NCBI GenBank assembly: GCA_001662425.1
Contig: BDDC01001323.1
Coordinates: forward strand, 3,080-28,607
Direction of reading: 5' to 3'
Source of the DNA: Chlamydomonas sphaeroides
Taxonomy: Eukaryota; Chlorophyta; Chlorophyceae; Chlamydomonadales; Chlamydomonadaceae
Length of the DNA: 25,528 bases
Shown here: positions 1 through 11,100 of the stretch, piece by piece
Numbering within the stretch: position 1 is the first letter of the stretch
How the letters are laid out: each line of letters begins with the position of its first letter
The notes under the pieces: generated by a model
Seen by the model: the letters and a program-made list of their open reading frames with translations, nothing else
What the model was told of the DNA's origin: nothing
Databases searched by the model: none
Made by a program: the position numbers and the translations under genes

Positions 1-165
1 AACAGCCTAAGGGGGGCGGAATGGTTCCGTCATCACCTCTCCCAACCCACCACGCCCAGGGGGACAGGGCGCGTAGGGGGCTTCGGCCCTCCTGATCGCC
101 CTACCTCCTTCAATCACGGCGAGTCAAGCTCGCCGTACATCTATTTCTCTTTCTATTTATTTCGG
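1..165 (+). repeat. Possible 3' end of a retroelement (hairpins plus CTATTT-rich tail)
   Basis: The stretch contains a perfect stem-loop near 118-136 (GGCGAG / CTCGCC around a short loop) and a GGGCG...CGCCC-type fold at about 66-104. It ends in an AT-rich tail of ATTTCT-like units at about 141-163. A segment at 6696-6802 has the same order: GGGCG/CGCCC fold, a GAGTCA motif, then ATTTCT units. Two copies with the same tail suggest the 3' ends of one LINE- or SINE-like family. No reverse transcriptase reading frame is visible, so the family is not assigned. Confidence 0.3.
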
Positions 166-1035
166 CGTGGGCCGCATTCGCTGCCGCCACCGCCACCTTC
201 GGGCCAAGGCCGAGCGGCATCGGGGGCGGCGGCTGCGGCAAGGGCCCGCCGAGCGAGCGAGCTCGGCCGCAGCTAGCCGTGCCAAGCGGTAGATAGTGAA
301 GCTGCGTTGGGGGCTGAGTTACTTAGCATGGCAGGCGGGCCCTGCCTAGCTGGCGAATCCTCCTCCGGCGCAACCCAACACCACAGCAATCCTTCGGGCT
401 CTTCACGTACGGACGGACCGGCTGATGGCCTCCGTGAACGGCAGCCTGCTGGAGCGCGGCCAGCCACGGCTCATCAAGGAGGAGGCCGGCTCGATGGGCG
501 CCTATGCGATGCACCGCTATGCGACTCGTTTTGGAGCTCGGCAAAGGCCACGACTTGTTCTAGAGCCCACTAGGGGCTCGGCCCTTAAAGGCCGAAGGTG
601 CCTTTGTCCTTGCGATGAGCCTTTTTCGCCAAAGGCTTTCGCTACCAACTGTTAGCTTAAGATTAGCTCACGCCACTGGATTGTGGCTCACCGTGAAGAG
701 TGCCATAGGCACGGGACTGTTCGTCGTAAGGCGGACACGAGAAATCAAAAGCGCAGTCACGGAATCAAGTCCGTAAGGGTGAGGCTTCGATGGAAGCCGC
801 GTGTATTTGAAGGCTTCTTGTTGATTCTGCCGGCTCGGGAAGAGCGCGGCTCGGGATTGCCAGTACGATAGTACTGCCGATGCGCCGCATGCACCGCTCA
901 CAAGTATGCACGGTGCTGCTAACCCTTTCGGTATAACGCTTATACTCTAGCGTATGCTAGACTGTCCTTGTTGTGAGTGGGACAGGAAGAAGGGAACCGT
1001 GGTTCAGAGTCGTGCAAGCAAGTAAGCGTCGCCGC
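166..1035. other. Gene-free stretch, no recognisable coding content
   Basis: Short frames are present but none resembles a known protein. Several small inverted repeats occur: GGCC..GGCC near 576-594, GCCTTTTTCGCCAAAGGC at about 619-636, and GGCTTCGATGGAAGCC at about 782-797. These may be part of a degenerate mobile element. There is no match to conserved rRNA or tRNA sequence. Confidence 0.35.
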
Positions 1036-1070
1036 TTACAAGTGGAGCGAGCGCGCGCGGTCAGGTTACA
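1036..1070 (-). terminator. Two TGTAA poly(A) signals downstream of CHRD gene 1
   Basis: On the minus strand TGTAA occurs at 1036-1040 and 1066-1070, about 490-520 bases after the stop codon of CHRD gene 1. TGTAA is the usual polyadenylation signal of volvocalean algae. Assignment to gene 1 is inferred from distance and orientation only. Confidence 0.35.
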
Positions 1071-1557
1071 GCTCCGCAAACCCCGCAGCCAGCCTTACGA
1101 CCTTATCATGTCCTCTCGCTCAAGTCACCGTCGTAACACAACAGATGCAGCGAGCTTGACACCAATAACGTACGTGTATTCCACCCCGTGTCAAACCAGG
1201 TTCAATGCGCGCAGGGATTTTCCGTCACATTGTCTGGGTACAGTTCTCCATATGGGAGTCGAAATCACCGGGTATAGAATTATACCGGTATGGCATTGAA
1301 AAGACATACAGGAAGATAATACACGGCGCGTTGCGTGCTGGATGCAGTTCGGTCTAGGGAAGGTTCCCCTGGATCGATGACCACAGTTGGCCTGTGCGCT
1401 GGGTTGCAGCTTGCTTAACGGCCGGCCATGCACATGTTGAGGGCGACGCCCTGCAGCAGACCGTGGCAAGATTCGGGACGCAGCGTGGTGCAACATGGGG
1501 GTCAGCATTGGCTGCGTCATAGGTTGCGTCTTCGGTGCAAGCTAGCTAGCTCCTAAT

Positions 1558-4205
1558 TCACATAGGTTGCATCGAAAGCACGGTGTAAAAGTTAGATCGA
1601 TGTGGCGCGCGGGGCTGAGGCACCTGCCTATGGGGAGCCCTGAGCCGCCCGCCCTGTGTCCGCCCATATATATACGCTATCGATACAAGTGGACAAGGCT
1701 TAATCGTCGCACGTACGTTTGGGCAGCAGTTGGGGCGGATGCAGCGCAGGGGCGCCTGGATGTGGCCGGTCGGAACCAGGCTGGTGTGGATGTTCACCTG
1801 GCATTGCAACACGGCAGCGGCATGAGCAGTAGGGTGATCGTCAGTTGGTTCAGCAACGTGAGCGTGCAGCAGCTGATGCGTGCAATTGCAAATGCTAGCT
1901 AGCGGACACAGGCTTGCGCAATCGGGTACGGTACGAGGATGGGGAGCAGCAGCCAGCACTTGGACTTCACATACAGGGTCAGCAAGCCTGCAGCAGCAGC
2001 CTGTAGAAGCAGATGCAGCAGATGCAGCAGATGCGTGCTGCAGCACGCAGCCAACCCCTGCCCAGAATCCCCTTAGTCGCCAAGACTCATCGCCCACACC
2101 ACCAGCTGGCCGTAAAGGACCCCTGCCGGACTGGTAACCGGTACGGCATCGATCGGTACGCATCGATCGGTACGGCATCGATCGGTACGCATCGATCGGT
2201 ACGTACCGATCGATGCCGTACCAGTATATTGCCAGGCCGAGACATTGTGATGGCCGAATGACACGCCGTATGCATGATGTACGGGTGGGAACTGACTAAC
2301 GGTGCGCATCCGTCACTGGTACAGACGACGCGGTTGCGCTCACGTATGACTTGAGCGCCATGAGGTCATCCCACACAGTGGAGGAGTTGAAGGCGGTCTG
2401 GGTGGTAATCTGTGGGTGGTGTCGTGGCACGCTTGTGCCTCATCAAGGCGGCAGCAGCAGTGTTTCGGCAACGCGACAGCAACGGCATCTGCATCAGTAG
2501 CAGCAGCTGCTGCGGCAGCAGGTAGGCCAGCGACGCTGGCTGCCGTGCCGGCAACAGTAGCAACAGGTTAGTCATGCAACTCCCAGTCCGTCCACTCACC
2601 GTCTTGCTCCAGGTGGTGGAGCTGCCGGTGGGGCTGCTGAAGATCGTCACGCGCACACTGCGGGACGTCAGGGATCAAGTTTGATTGGAACGAACCTACC
2701 ATGCCACGCAAACCGGCGCAATTCAGGAGCGCACGGCGGGGCTGGATAGGGCCTTGGGGGCGGCGTGCTCACACGATACGAAGCAGGCTGTGCAGACAGT
2801 AGTTGCTGCCCTCGCTTGCCACATTCGTATGGAAACGTCAACCCAGCTGAAGGCCTAGGTCCCCGCCATTCCCGCGGGTCATCCTGACGTGGCCCTCACT
2901 CAGACGCTCACCCGCCCGAAAAGGTGTTTGGCGTGTTGGAACCGTGGATGTGTGCCATGGTCATCTGCAGCAGCGATCACGGGAACGAGGGATTCAATCT
3001 GCCAACCAGTGTGCAAGCTGGAGTAAGCCGGGGATAAGGCTGGAACGGACCACAGGACGGTTACCCGCCATTACGATTGTTCATGTCAGACTCATGGGGT
3101 TGACACCTGGGTAGGTCACCTGCGTGTCGCTAGCAGGTCACTAGCTATCCAAGTGGAGCTCGCGGGCCTGCCTGGGCAGGTCATGCGTACGCGCTGCAGC
3201 CGAGGGCCGTACGGATGGGGAGCAGCACACCGCAGGACGGAGCAAACAGATCACGGCAGCGGCGGCAACGTAGGCAACGGATGTGATTGCGAGCGCGCTG
3301 TTCGACCAGCTGCCACGCCCCGACCCACGCCGCCGCCACGAAGACCTCGGCCCCGGTGAGCTCGCCCGGGGACGGGCACCGTGCACCCTGGAGCCACGGG
3401 CCCCTGGACCTTGGGTGGCCGGTGCAGTGCCGAAAAGGTGGCGAAAGTAGTGTCGTGATCGTGTCGATATCTGAGAACTTACGCCGGTGAGGCCGCCGGT
3501 GATGTACATGTCGAGGACGAAGGTCCGGGTCATGGGGTCGGTGGGGTTCATGACCGTAAGCTTGACGGTGCCTGGTGACGGGCAGGGGAGCGAGTGGGCA
3601 ATCAAGCGTCCGTTGATGGGCGCCGTGTTCGGCACCGCGCGTGGGCGTGGATCCGGGTGCGTGTAAGCCAAGTGGTGCGAGCTCGGAGCCGAACGTTGCG
3701 CACCGTTGGCGGGGGCGTTCATGGCACCGGCCGTGGTGAAAGCGTCGGCACCCTGTGTCGTGGCCGGGGCGGGTTGAAGAAAAGTGTTGGCCGATGGTTT
3801 TCCGGGACTGTGCAAACGCCGTTTGCGCTGTTGTGCGAGAATATGTTGGTGTGTGATGCATGTGAGCGAGGGCCACTGCACCCCAGCGAGGTCGCGGAAA
3901 CGCCATGTGGCATTCCGACAGGAGATAGAAACGCCCAATCACAAACGCGCGACCCCATGTTTGTCAAGCTGTGGGTGAGCTATGCGGCACCGGACATGTG
4001 CCATCAGCAGGCTCATGCGCATGGCCGCTGCCGGCGACAAGGTGCGGCGGCGGCGGCGTCATTCATGCATGCATGAACGAACTCGGCGTCGCGTGTCTCG
4101 ACTTACCCACTGGAAGCGACCCGTAGCGATAGTGGCGCCGGTCTGGGCACTAGCGCCGCAGGCCAGCATGGCCGCGGCGAGAACGACGAGCGCAAAACGG
4201 GCCAT
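1558..4205 (-). CDS. Secreted CHRD-domain protein, paralogue 1
   Basis: Eight exons on the minus strand: 4107-4205, 3704-3752, 3483-3571, 2912-2964, 2600-2657, 2344-2409, 1717-1797 and 1558-1653. All introns are GT-AG and all phases agree, giving 196 aa. Exon 1 encodes a signal peptide (MARFALVVLAAAMLACGASA) and ends in GRFQW. Later exons encode the CHRD core: GTVKLTV, then MTMAHIHG, VRVTIFSSPTG, VWDDLM, and VNIHTSLVPTGHIQAPL followed by CIRPNCCPN. AHIH and VNxHT..P.G.I are the signature of the CHRD (chordin) domain, an immunoglobulin-like extracellular fold. The protein is therefore probably exported to the wall or periplasmic space; its biochemical role is unknown. The start is the only ATG that opens the signal peptide. 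The 31-residue last exon is the least certain part, because this tail is not shared by the paralogues. Confidence 0.75.
2140..2222. repeat. Palindromic minisatellite/hairpin inside CHRD gene 1
   Basis: Alternating units GGTACGGCATCGATC and GGTACGCATCGATC repeat about four times from 2140. They end in the exact reverse complement: the 20 bases at 2140-2159, repeated at 2169-2188, are mirrored at 2203-2222. The two nearest arms leave a 14-base loop. It lies in the intron between the VWDDLM and VNIHT exons of CHRD gene 1, so the pre-mRNA would form a long perfect hairpin. Confidence 0.85.
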
Positions 4206-5476
4206 GTTCGCAGACGTCAGACAGGTAGGCCTTATAGGTAGGGCTTGGTGCGCACTCCGACAGAGTAAGTTGAAGTACTGTCAGAGCGTCGCACTTGCAC
4301 AGTCGGGCAGCATCTTCTTATGGCGTGTCGCGTATGCATGGTTTCGTTTCGGGATTGGGCAGATTCGCTCGGCCGCAAGTGTGAGCGCCTCTCAGCACCG
4401 GTACGTTCTGCAAATGACCGTGACAATAGTGAATAGCATGGCTGCAAATGGAGATATGTGCATAGCGGCTAAAACCTGTGGTACGTTTCACAGCAGGACG
4501 CAGGCTGTGACCGAGGTGACACGAACCAGCCTGGGCCGCCGCCGCTTCGAAATCACGCAGAACCCGCTTGCTCATGCCTGGGCGTCGGTCGATCGGCATG
4601 TGAACTGGCCCTATGGAGAGCACAGAGCTTGCCAGCTGCAGCCGTGGCCACACGCAAGCACGGGCACCACCTGCAGCCCCAGCAGTGGCACCACGGCTGG
4701 AGCCCAGCCACAAGTCACGCCATCAGTTGAAGACCTCATAGCTCGATAATGTTGTATAATCCTATTAATTACTGTTCACATTGCTTGGCTTGTGGTTGTC
4801 GTACAGGCGTTCCCGTACGCTGGGTAAAAATACACATAATTCGCACCCCTGATCTTCCCAACGGCGAACGCCTCAAGCAGAGAAGTCTTGGCAATGCATG
4901 ATAGGTAATCGGATTATGTTTGAACGCTTGGGGATGCATTGCTGGCTTGTTGTGGCGAGAACAGGTGGAGCACGAGGCAGGGACAGAAGAGGCCTACCTG
5001 CGGGGCCAATGTGGTGTGCCATCAGTCATATGACTGGTGGCATGCATGCAATCCTGTGCTGTAAGATCGTCTCCGAAGCGTGCTTGATGTATGTCTATCA
5101 TACTGTCAATGGTCGTTGGGCCTCACTGGGGAGGTCGTCCAGCAGCCAGTTGGTGCGTTTCAGGGGAGTTTTCGCGAGAAGAGCAGGAAACCAAAGACTT
5201 CTTGAGCCCCATCGGCAATTCCGAAAGTTTCAGTGTCTATATATTATTGTGAGGTGCTGTTCTAGTTGCAAGTAGGATGCAAATTGCATCACACCGCGGA
5301 CATGCGTAAGTTTCGTTTCGCAATAATGTGAACGTGCGTAACTAACCCCAAGGGTTTCAGGTTTCGCGCGTGATAACATGGCCCCGCGCAACTGGTGCAT
5401 GCGCGCGCGTACGACTGAACGTGGCTGCGGCCAGCCGGGCGGGGAAGGGAGAAGGAACGGGGCGAAACCGATCAAC
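4206..5476. other. Upstream region of CHRD gene 1, no gene recognised
   Basis: This interval holds the presumed promoter and 5' UTR of CHRD gene 1 next to 4205. It is less GC-rich than the gene bodies, for example the AT-rich stretch at 4740-4770. No frame in it looks like a conserved protein and no motif allows a promoter call. Confidence 0.3.
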
Positions 5477-5790
5477 CCCTTGCTTGGCACGGACCCATTC
5501 CTAGTTTAGCGCCACCTTGTCAGATGTTCTATTGTCCACCTATCCATACATGATCACGACTACAGATGCAACTTCTAGCCCTCTTGGGTAGCTCCCCCGA
5601 CTGTTTTTACAGTGCATCTCGCCAATAGTCTAGTGTATCTTGCTTATTGGTATCAAAGCGTGGCCGCCCAGGCGCCCATCCAGAGAGCAGCGGCCGCCTG
5701 CCCAGGCCAACCCTTGCTAGCGTACCCGAGGTTTTGGGGCCCTTCACCGGCGCATTGTCAACCTGTTGTTGTCGACAGTCATTATACTGC
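5477..5790 (+). repeat. Interspersed element, copy A (inverted partner at 6950-7236)
   Basis: A 23-base stretch at 5477-5499 is the exact reverse complement of 7214-7236. The similarity continues in order through CACCTATCCATAC (about 5535) and the motif CCGAGGtTTTGGGGCCCTT (about 5728). The same blocks occur in reverse in copy B. These are two diverged copies of one non-coding interspersed family. Element ends, target-site duplications and class could not be fixed. Confidence 0.65.
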
Positions 5791-6695
5791 AGCATCCTTA
5801 TCCGTAGCAGCAGCAGCAGATTGGTCACGCGGCAGCGCCCAATTGCAAGCGTGCGTGTACGGAGCTGTCACCGCTCGCATGGGCTGCAAGTTAGACGAGA
5901 TCCGTAGGCCGCGCAATTGCAGTTTGGTGGCCAGATACCACGATAAATCATCATGCCAGTAGCAGGCAGGGGGGATCCCCCCTGGTAGCAGGTAGGCAGG
6001 ATGAGCAGGCCCAGCATCCGAACGCCGAGCTGACTGTCCCCAGCCGGTCCAGGCTGACAGGGGTGATACGTAAAACGCTTTGCAGTGCCTGGCGAGCGGT
6101 CTACGGTCCTACCCCTGCGCGTCGCGGACCCAGCTCGCTCGGGGGCGGATTTGCCCCTTTTCGGTTTCTTGATTGGGGAGGTCTCCACAGTGCATCCCCC
6201 ACCAACGCCCCACTAGATGCGGATAGCATACTGCAATACGCAGCCCCGTATGCTTGGGCTTTGTGGAAAACCGCAAGGGCCCGGGAAAACGGCTTCGCGG
6301 GCCGCGGAGGTCGGCATCTAGACACCGCGCGGTTTTCTTATGGGGGCTTCTTTGCGTGGCTCACCTTGCCCTTACCCTGCCCGAATCGTCTATCTAAGTA
6401 CCTCTTCTAACCCCGCATGCTCGGACTTTTCCAAGTGTCGCAGCAAGACGACGTGAGGACGGGCTAGCCGACGGTTAACCCTTGTGTCGCACTCAGCGCC
6501 TTGCAAGCCACGGCCCGCGCCCGTTTTTGCTCTACATGTCATATATACGTACGGCCTCATCGCAGGTCTTTGTGGGCAGGCTGCCCCTCGCTCCCTGCCC
6601 CTCCGTGAGCGCTGCTGTTCCGCTGCGTGCGGGTGTTCGGCCATCGCGCGCTATCGTGTGCCTAGATCTGGGCCATATCAACGAAGCTCCGGTGG
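5791..6695. other. Spacer between the two inverted element copies, no gene recognised
   Basis: No conserved reading frame is visible. Small hairpins such as GGGGGGATCCCCCC at about 5970-5983 are present. The stretch could be internal sequence of a larger mobile element bounded by copies A and B, but nothing in it identifies a transposase or reverse transcriptase. Confidence 0.3.
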
Positions 6696-6802
6696 TGGGC
6701 GTAAGGGTTCGCCCCAGACAAGCCCGCCCTCCTGAATATAACGACACGTGTTGCACACGAGTCATAACCATTTCCATTTCTATTTCTATTTCAACGAAGC
6801 TA
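6696..6802 (+). repeat. Possible retroelement 3' end with ATTTCT tail
   Basis: A GGGCG...CGCCC-type fold is followed by ACGAGTCATAACC and then the simple repeat CATTTCTATTTCTATTTC at about 6773-6792. The order matches the segment at 1-165, suggesting two insertions of one family. No coding part is attached. Confidence 0.3.
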
Positions 6803-6949
6803 CACATATTCACACGTCCACAGGCCGTAATATTTTATCTTGCCAGCATATACATAGGGCTGTCGGTCGCGGGATGACAGGCCTCCCTAAACCTCCCGTT
6901 TGCAAGACCGAAACAAGAATCGAGCGAAGCATGTATGCAACCACGCTGC

Positions 6950-7236
6950 TGCAGGCTTCAGACAGCGCCAAGCCACCGGCCAAGGGCCCCAAAGCCTCGG
7001 GAGCACCAGAAGGAGAGATGGGCCGGCGGGCGCTGCTCGCTGAGCGCCTCGGGCTGGGTGGGTGGCCATGCTGTGATATGAAGATGTATGCAACGCAAGC
7101 ACTTGTGCGAGTGTAGCCGGCAGCGCTGCCCAGACGGGGCATAGGCTGCATATAGAATCGTGGGTATGGATAGGTGGGCGAAAGAACGCGGGCCAAGGTA
7201 GGGCTCAACTAGAAATGGGTCCGTGCCAAGCAAGGG
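6950..7236 (-). repeat. Interspersed element, copy B (inverted partner at 5477-5790)
   Basis: Read on the minus strand this begins with the same 23 bases as copy A (7214-7236). It continues through CACCTATCCATAC and the block around CCGAGGCTTTGGGGCCCTT (about 6985), which has a small change relative to copy A. Identity looks roughly 70-80 percent with small indels. The two copies face each other across about 1.2 kb. Confidence 0.65.
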
Positions 7237-7450
7237 TGTGATTCCCCCTCCCCTCCTGGCCGCGGCCGCAAGCACAGCCCTGCTCAGCTGCCGCCCATTC
7301 CACCGCCCCCTTCCACCGCCGCTGTCCGCCAGCCCTTTCGCCCGTCCTCCACTAGCTACTGCAGTAGGTGGCATCTGTCACGTCAGTCGCAGTCCAGCTT
7401 ACTGCCCAGCCAGCCAGGCGACCCTGCCTGGCACCGCCGCGGGTTTGTTG

Positions 7451-7690
7451 TTACTTGGGCACAACATAACGAACCGGTAGGATCCTATGCTCGCCCGTCG
7501 TCTCGTAGACCTGTTGCCTGACGGGATCGCGCTGGAATCGACTGGAATTCGCCAGCCCCTCGGCCATCCAGGACCTGTCCGTCTCCCTCAGCACGTCTTG
7601 GCCTGCGGTACATATGTACAGAAACGTCGTTGGCCCAATGTCGCATTGAACGGGTGGGTGGTCCCGGGTTACTGCCCGCAACAGTAACAC
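7451..7690 (-). other. Protein-like open frame of unknown origin
   Basis: The minus strand carries 79 open codons ending in VLPVRYVVPK-like residues (…HRILPVRYVVPK) and a TAA. Unlike the surrounding shadow frames it has a balanced amino-acid composition (D, E, R, Q, Y, F, W) rather than an Ala/Arg/Pro/Gly bias. It could be a real terminal exon or a relic of a mobile element. A CAG precedes codons near 7684, which would suit an acceptor. I do not recognise the family, and no upstream exon could be tied to it. Confidence 0.25.
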
Positions 7691-8122
7691 CCCCGCCTGG
7701 TAGGTGTCAGAGCCCGGAGGGCTGGGCAGTGGATGGCGCGGCAGGCCAGCGCAGCACGCGGACCGTCACCCGCGCAGGCACATAGGCTTGGCAGAGCGGG
7801 GGAAGTACGGGGCAGCCCTGGCCGTGCGCTCGCAGGCACCGCGGACCTTCTGCCGGCATGGCATCGGCTCAGCCGACAGAGTGTTGGAGCTGCACTAGCG
7901 GCAGAGTGTTGGGTGGGGCCACGCTGGCGGCAACGCCCGGTCGCGCGCACGTCGACCATGTGGTCCCTCGCCCCTGCCTTCCAGGCCCAGGTCGCAGCTG
8001 CTGCCCTCTCTGCCCTGCGCCCCAAGCCCCTAACGCACCGCTCCCTGGGGGCAGCAGAACTCCTTGGCACATGCCAGGATGGCCTGCAGCACGCATGTGG
8101 GGCAGCGGCACACGGGCAGACC
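7691..8122. other. 3' flank of CHRD gene 2, nothing recognised
   Basis: This is the presumed 3' UTR and downstream flank of CHRD gene 2. No separate TGTAA signal was found beyond the one overlapping the stop codon. No conserved coding frame is visible. Confidence 0.3.
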
Positions 8123-11100
8123 TTACACGGCCAGCTGGCTAACGCACTCAAAACAAAGCAATACAGACACGGTGGCGGCACTTTGAGCGGCTTTCCGGCA
8201 CGTGTGGTGGACTCGCAGCCCCCGGAACACGCCAGCGCCAGCGGCCGCATTGTTGTCAATCGATTCGGTAAGTCTATGCATGGATTTGAATCCTCGATAT
8301 CTCAATAGAGTTCATACAAGATGCGCCAGCCCCACCCAACTAACCTGCAGGTGGCCGCCGCCGAAGGCCTTGGAGCGGATGTTGACCCAGGTCTTGGCGG
8401 CGGTCAGGTCAGCCCACAACTCCGGCGCAGCGGCCTCGGGGAATTTGAATGTCATCGACAGCTGGCCGGAGCCAGGCGGCAACGGGGGAGGGCGTGGCAA
8501 GGTACCAGCGGAAACGTTTTGTGGTGGGCCTGAGGCTGCGGGGCTGCCGTGGGCGCTGTCCCTGCTATCATAGATCCTAGCAGGATGTTTGACAGCGAAT
8601 CCCAACAAGGGGCATGTTGAGGCGGTGGGCTGCTGGTTCCTCAGTACATACGCCCACCTTGCCGGACAAGTGGTAGACGTTGTCGTAGCCAGCGCTATGG
8701 GGACAGGGTTTTGGTGGCAGGGGCGGTGAGAAATGCTTTAACAAGGTGGCCCATCCAGACTGGGGAGAAGGGCGGGCGTACCCCCCACCCATCCAGTCCC
8801 TCATTTAGGCCTGAAGCCTGCCCCCACCACTTTGGGAAACTAACGCACCCTCTCACCCAGTGTTCTACGTGCCGGCACTCGTCTGGGCCGCAGCCCATGT
8901 CCCCTTCACCCGGACATAAGGGTTCTCCGCTCTGCTGCCACTACGTTCGCAGAGTTTAGACTACAAGCGGACGGTAGCACCCTAGCTAGGGGGCTACAAC
9001 CACCTAGCCGCTGCGCGACCGGGCGGGGCTACGCCCAAAACGTCTGGTTGGACTCATGAGGAAAACGTGGCAGGGCTACACTATGCCTGCCGCACTTACT
9101 TGTTGGGGATGGGGTTGGAGCTGAACATGAGGAAGCGTGTGCCGCCGGACAGCGGCCAGGTGGGGTTGGGGCTGGCCGAGTAGAAGATGTGGCCCTGACA
9201 GTTGGGAGCCACGGGCACATACGGTGGCGCCCTGCCTCACGCACATGGTACGGCTGTGCGACAGCATTACACGCACGGTAAGCCATACGGCACTGCGTCA
9301 TCAAGCACGCTGGTTGGGATTGGACTGACCAAGTGAGGTTAGGGCCGAGGCAAGTGCGGCAGGCATGTAGATAGGCAGGCAGGCGCCCCATGCGCCGGCA
9401 TGGCACGGGGTGGGCCGCCGCAGAAGCAAGATCACCCCAGCCCCACGCCCCAGCCCCCTGGCCCAGACCAGATGGGCTGTGGGAAGGACGAGGGAGCTAG
9501 CACCGGCTGCTGCGCCCCCGTGGCGAGCCGGGAAGCCGGAGCAAAACTCTGAGTTCTTTTTTTGTGATCCATGCACTAGCACAGTGACGCTGTCTCGGGC
9601 TCGCTCTTCAGCGGCGGGCAGCCCCATACTGTCCCCCGGCTGCCAGTACTGGCGGTTGTCTCACGTACCTGACTCCGACTTGCACGCTAGTTTCAAGTAA
9701 TAAAAGGCCTCATACAAGCAGGCCGCGACATGTAAGATGGCAAAGCGCCCGCGCGTGGTGCGCTCTAGGCCGCGCTCTCACGGTGAGCAGATTGTTGATG
9801 GTGCCGTTGAGTCGCAGGCCTATGATGTAGCTGCGGGTGGGGGGTTGGCGGGGTTCGTTCTTGACCACCATGCGGATGGTGCCTGGGCGGGGGCCGGGTG
9901 GCGGAGGCAGGGCAGGGACGGGGGAGGCCTTGGGGGAGGGCGCAGCAGGCTGAATGGGGCCCTCAGCCGCAGTGGGCGCGCCTTGCCACGAGCACCAAGG
10001 GTGGGTGACTAAGAGCATGGTGCCAGGATGGAGGGCTGGGCAGAACGCCAGCAGGCTGCATGCACCAGGCCAGGGTGCAGCTCCGTTCGTTGCGTTCGCC
10101 CGCGAGGGCCCACGTTGGGCTCACGTAGCCAGATGTATCCATGAAGCCGCATGGGCCCTCGTGGACGTTTACATTGGAGCGCTGTGGGTCGGATCAGCCG
10201 ACCGGCGCGTGCCGGTCCGATGAGGCGGCGCAGCGGCGCGCAGCAGGTGCGCTTGGCGTGAACCAAGTGGTGGGACCGGACCTGGTAGACCTGCTGGCTG
10301 GTCGCGGTCGCCCAGCCGCCGTGCCAGCTAGCTAGGGTGACACCAGGGCGTGAAAATACGCGCCAACTGACCGAAACTCTTGCCGCCACCGCTAGCTAGG
10401 CCCGCCGGCGAGGCCGAGTGGCGCAGCGGCCGCCGAGGACTGTGGGGTGGCGGTGGGGTCCGCGGCAGGTGCGGGGACGGGTAGGGGCGTGGCGAGGGCC
10501 AAGGCGCACGCGTGGCCCGCGCCCTTTGGCACGCTTGCTATTGGCCTGGTGCGGCTCGACCCAGGCTATCTCATCAGGCGGCCACCACAGCTGGCGCCTG
10601 TGGGGCGAGGGAAAGTGGAGAGGCCGGGGCGGGAGGGGCCGCAAATTTAGGAAGCAATTAACGTCAATCGCGCCGCGGAAGCGCTCGCGGGGGCGCGGGC
10701 GGCGTTGGGCGCCGTCGCACAAGCTGGCGAGCACACCATCACACGCGGTTGTTGCAAATGCCAAGCAGGTGCGCGGGCCGAGGCAAGGCGCGATTCAGAC
10801 GGCCCAAACCAGCGTGTTGCATATGCACAAATGGCGTGCGCACGTCCGTTGCCTCGGAGCGCGAAGGGGCGCTAATCGGCAAGTAGCATCCATGCGTGCA
10901 TGCATGCTGCTGTCCATGTTCATGTAGCGGCCTCTGCAGCTCGTGGCGAGCCGAAGCGCAGCGTTTAGTTTTGCGAAGAGGTCACGCCTCAGCTACAAGG
11001 CAAGGCCTCGCAGACGTCTTCCAAAACGCAGGCCTTGGCCAGCCTGGGCCCTCATCGCTTACTTGGCCTTGTCAAACTGTAAAACTTACCAGCTGGAAGC

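Noticed and set aside
576..640. Histone-mRNA type 3' stem-loops
   Set aside because: The GGCC and GCCTTTT hairpins lack the conserved stem-loop consensus, and no histone gene precedes them.
600..1010. Possible large-subunit rRNA 3' end
   Set aside because: A short resemblance (GGGAACCGTGGTTCAGA) recalls an rRNA motif, but surrounding invariant rRNA sequence is absent.
8275..8305. tRNA T-arm-like TTTGAATCC
   Set aside because: No matching acceptor, D or anticodon arms can be folded around it, and it lies in a gene 2 intron.
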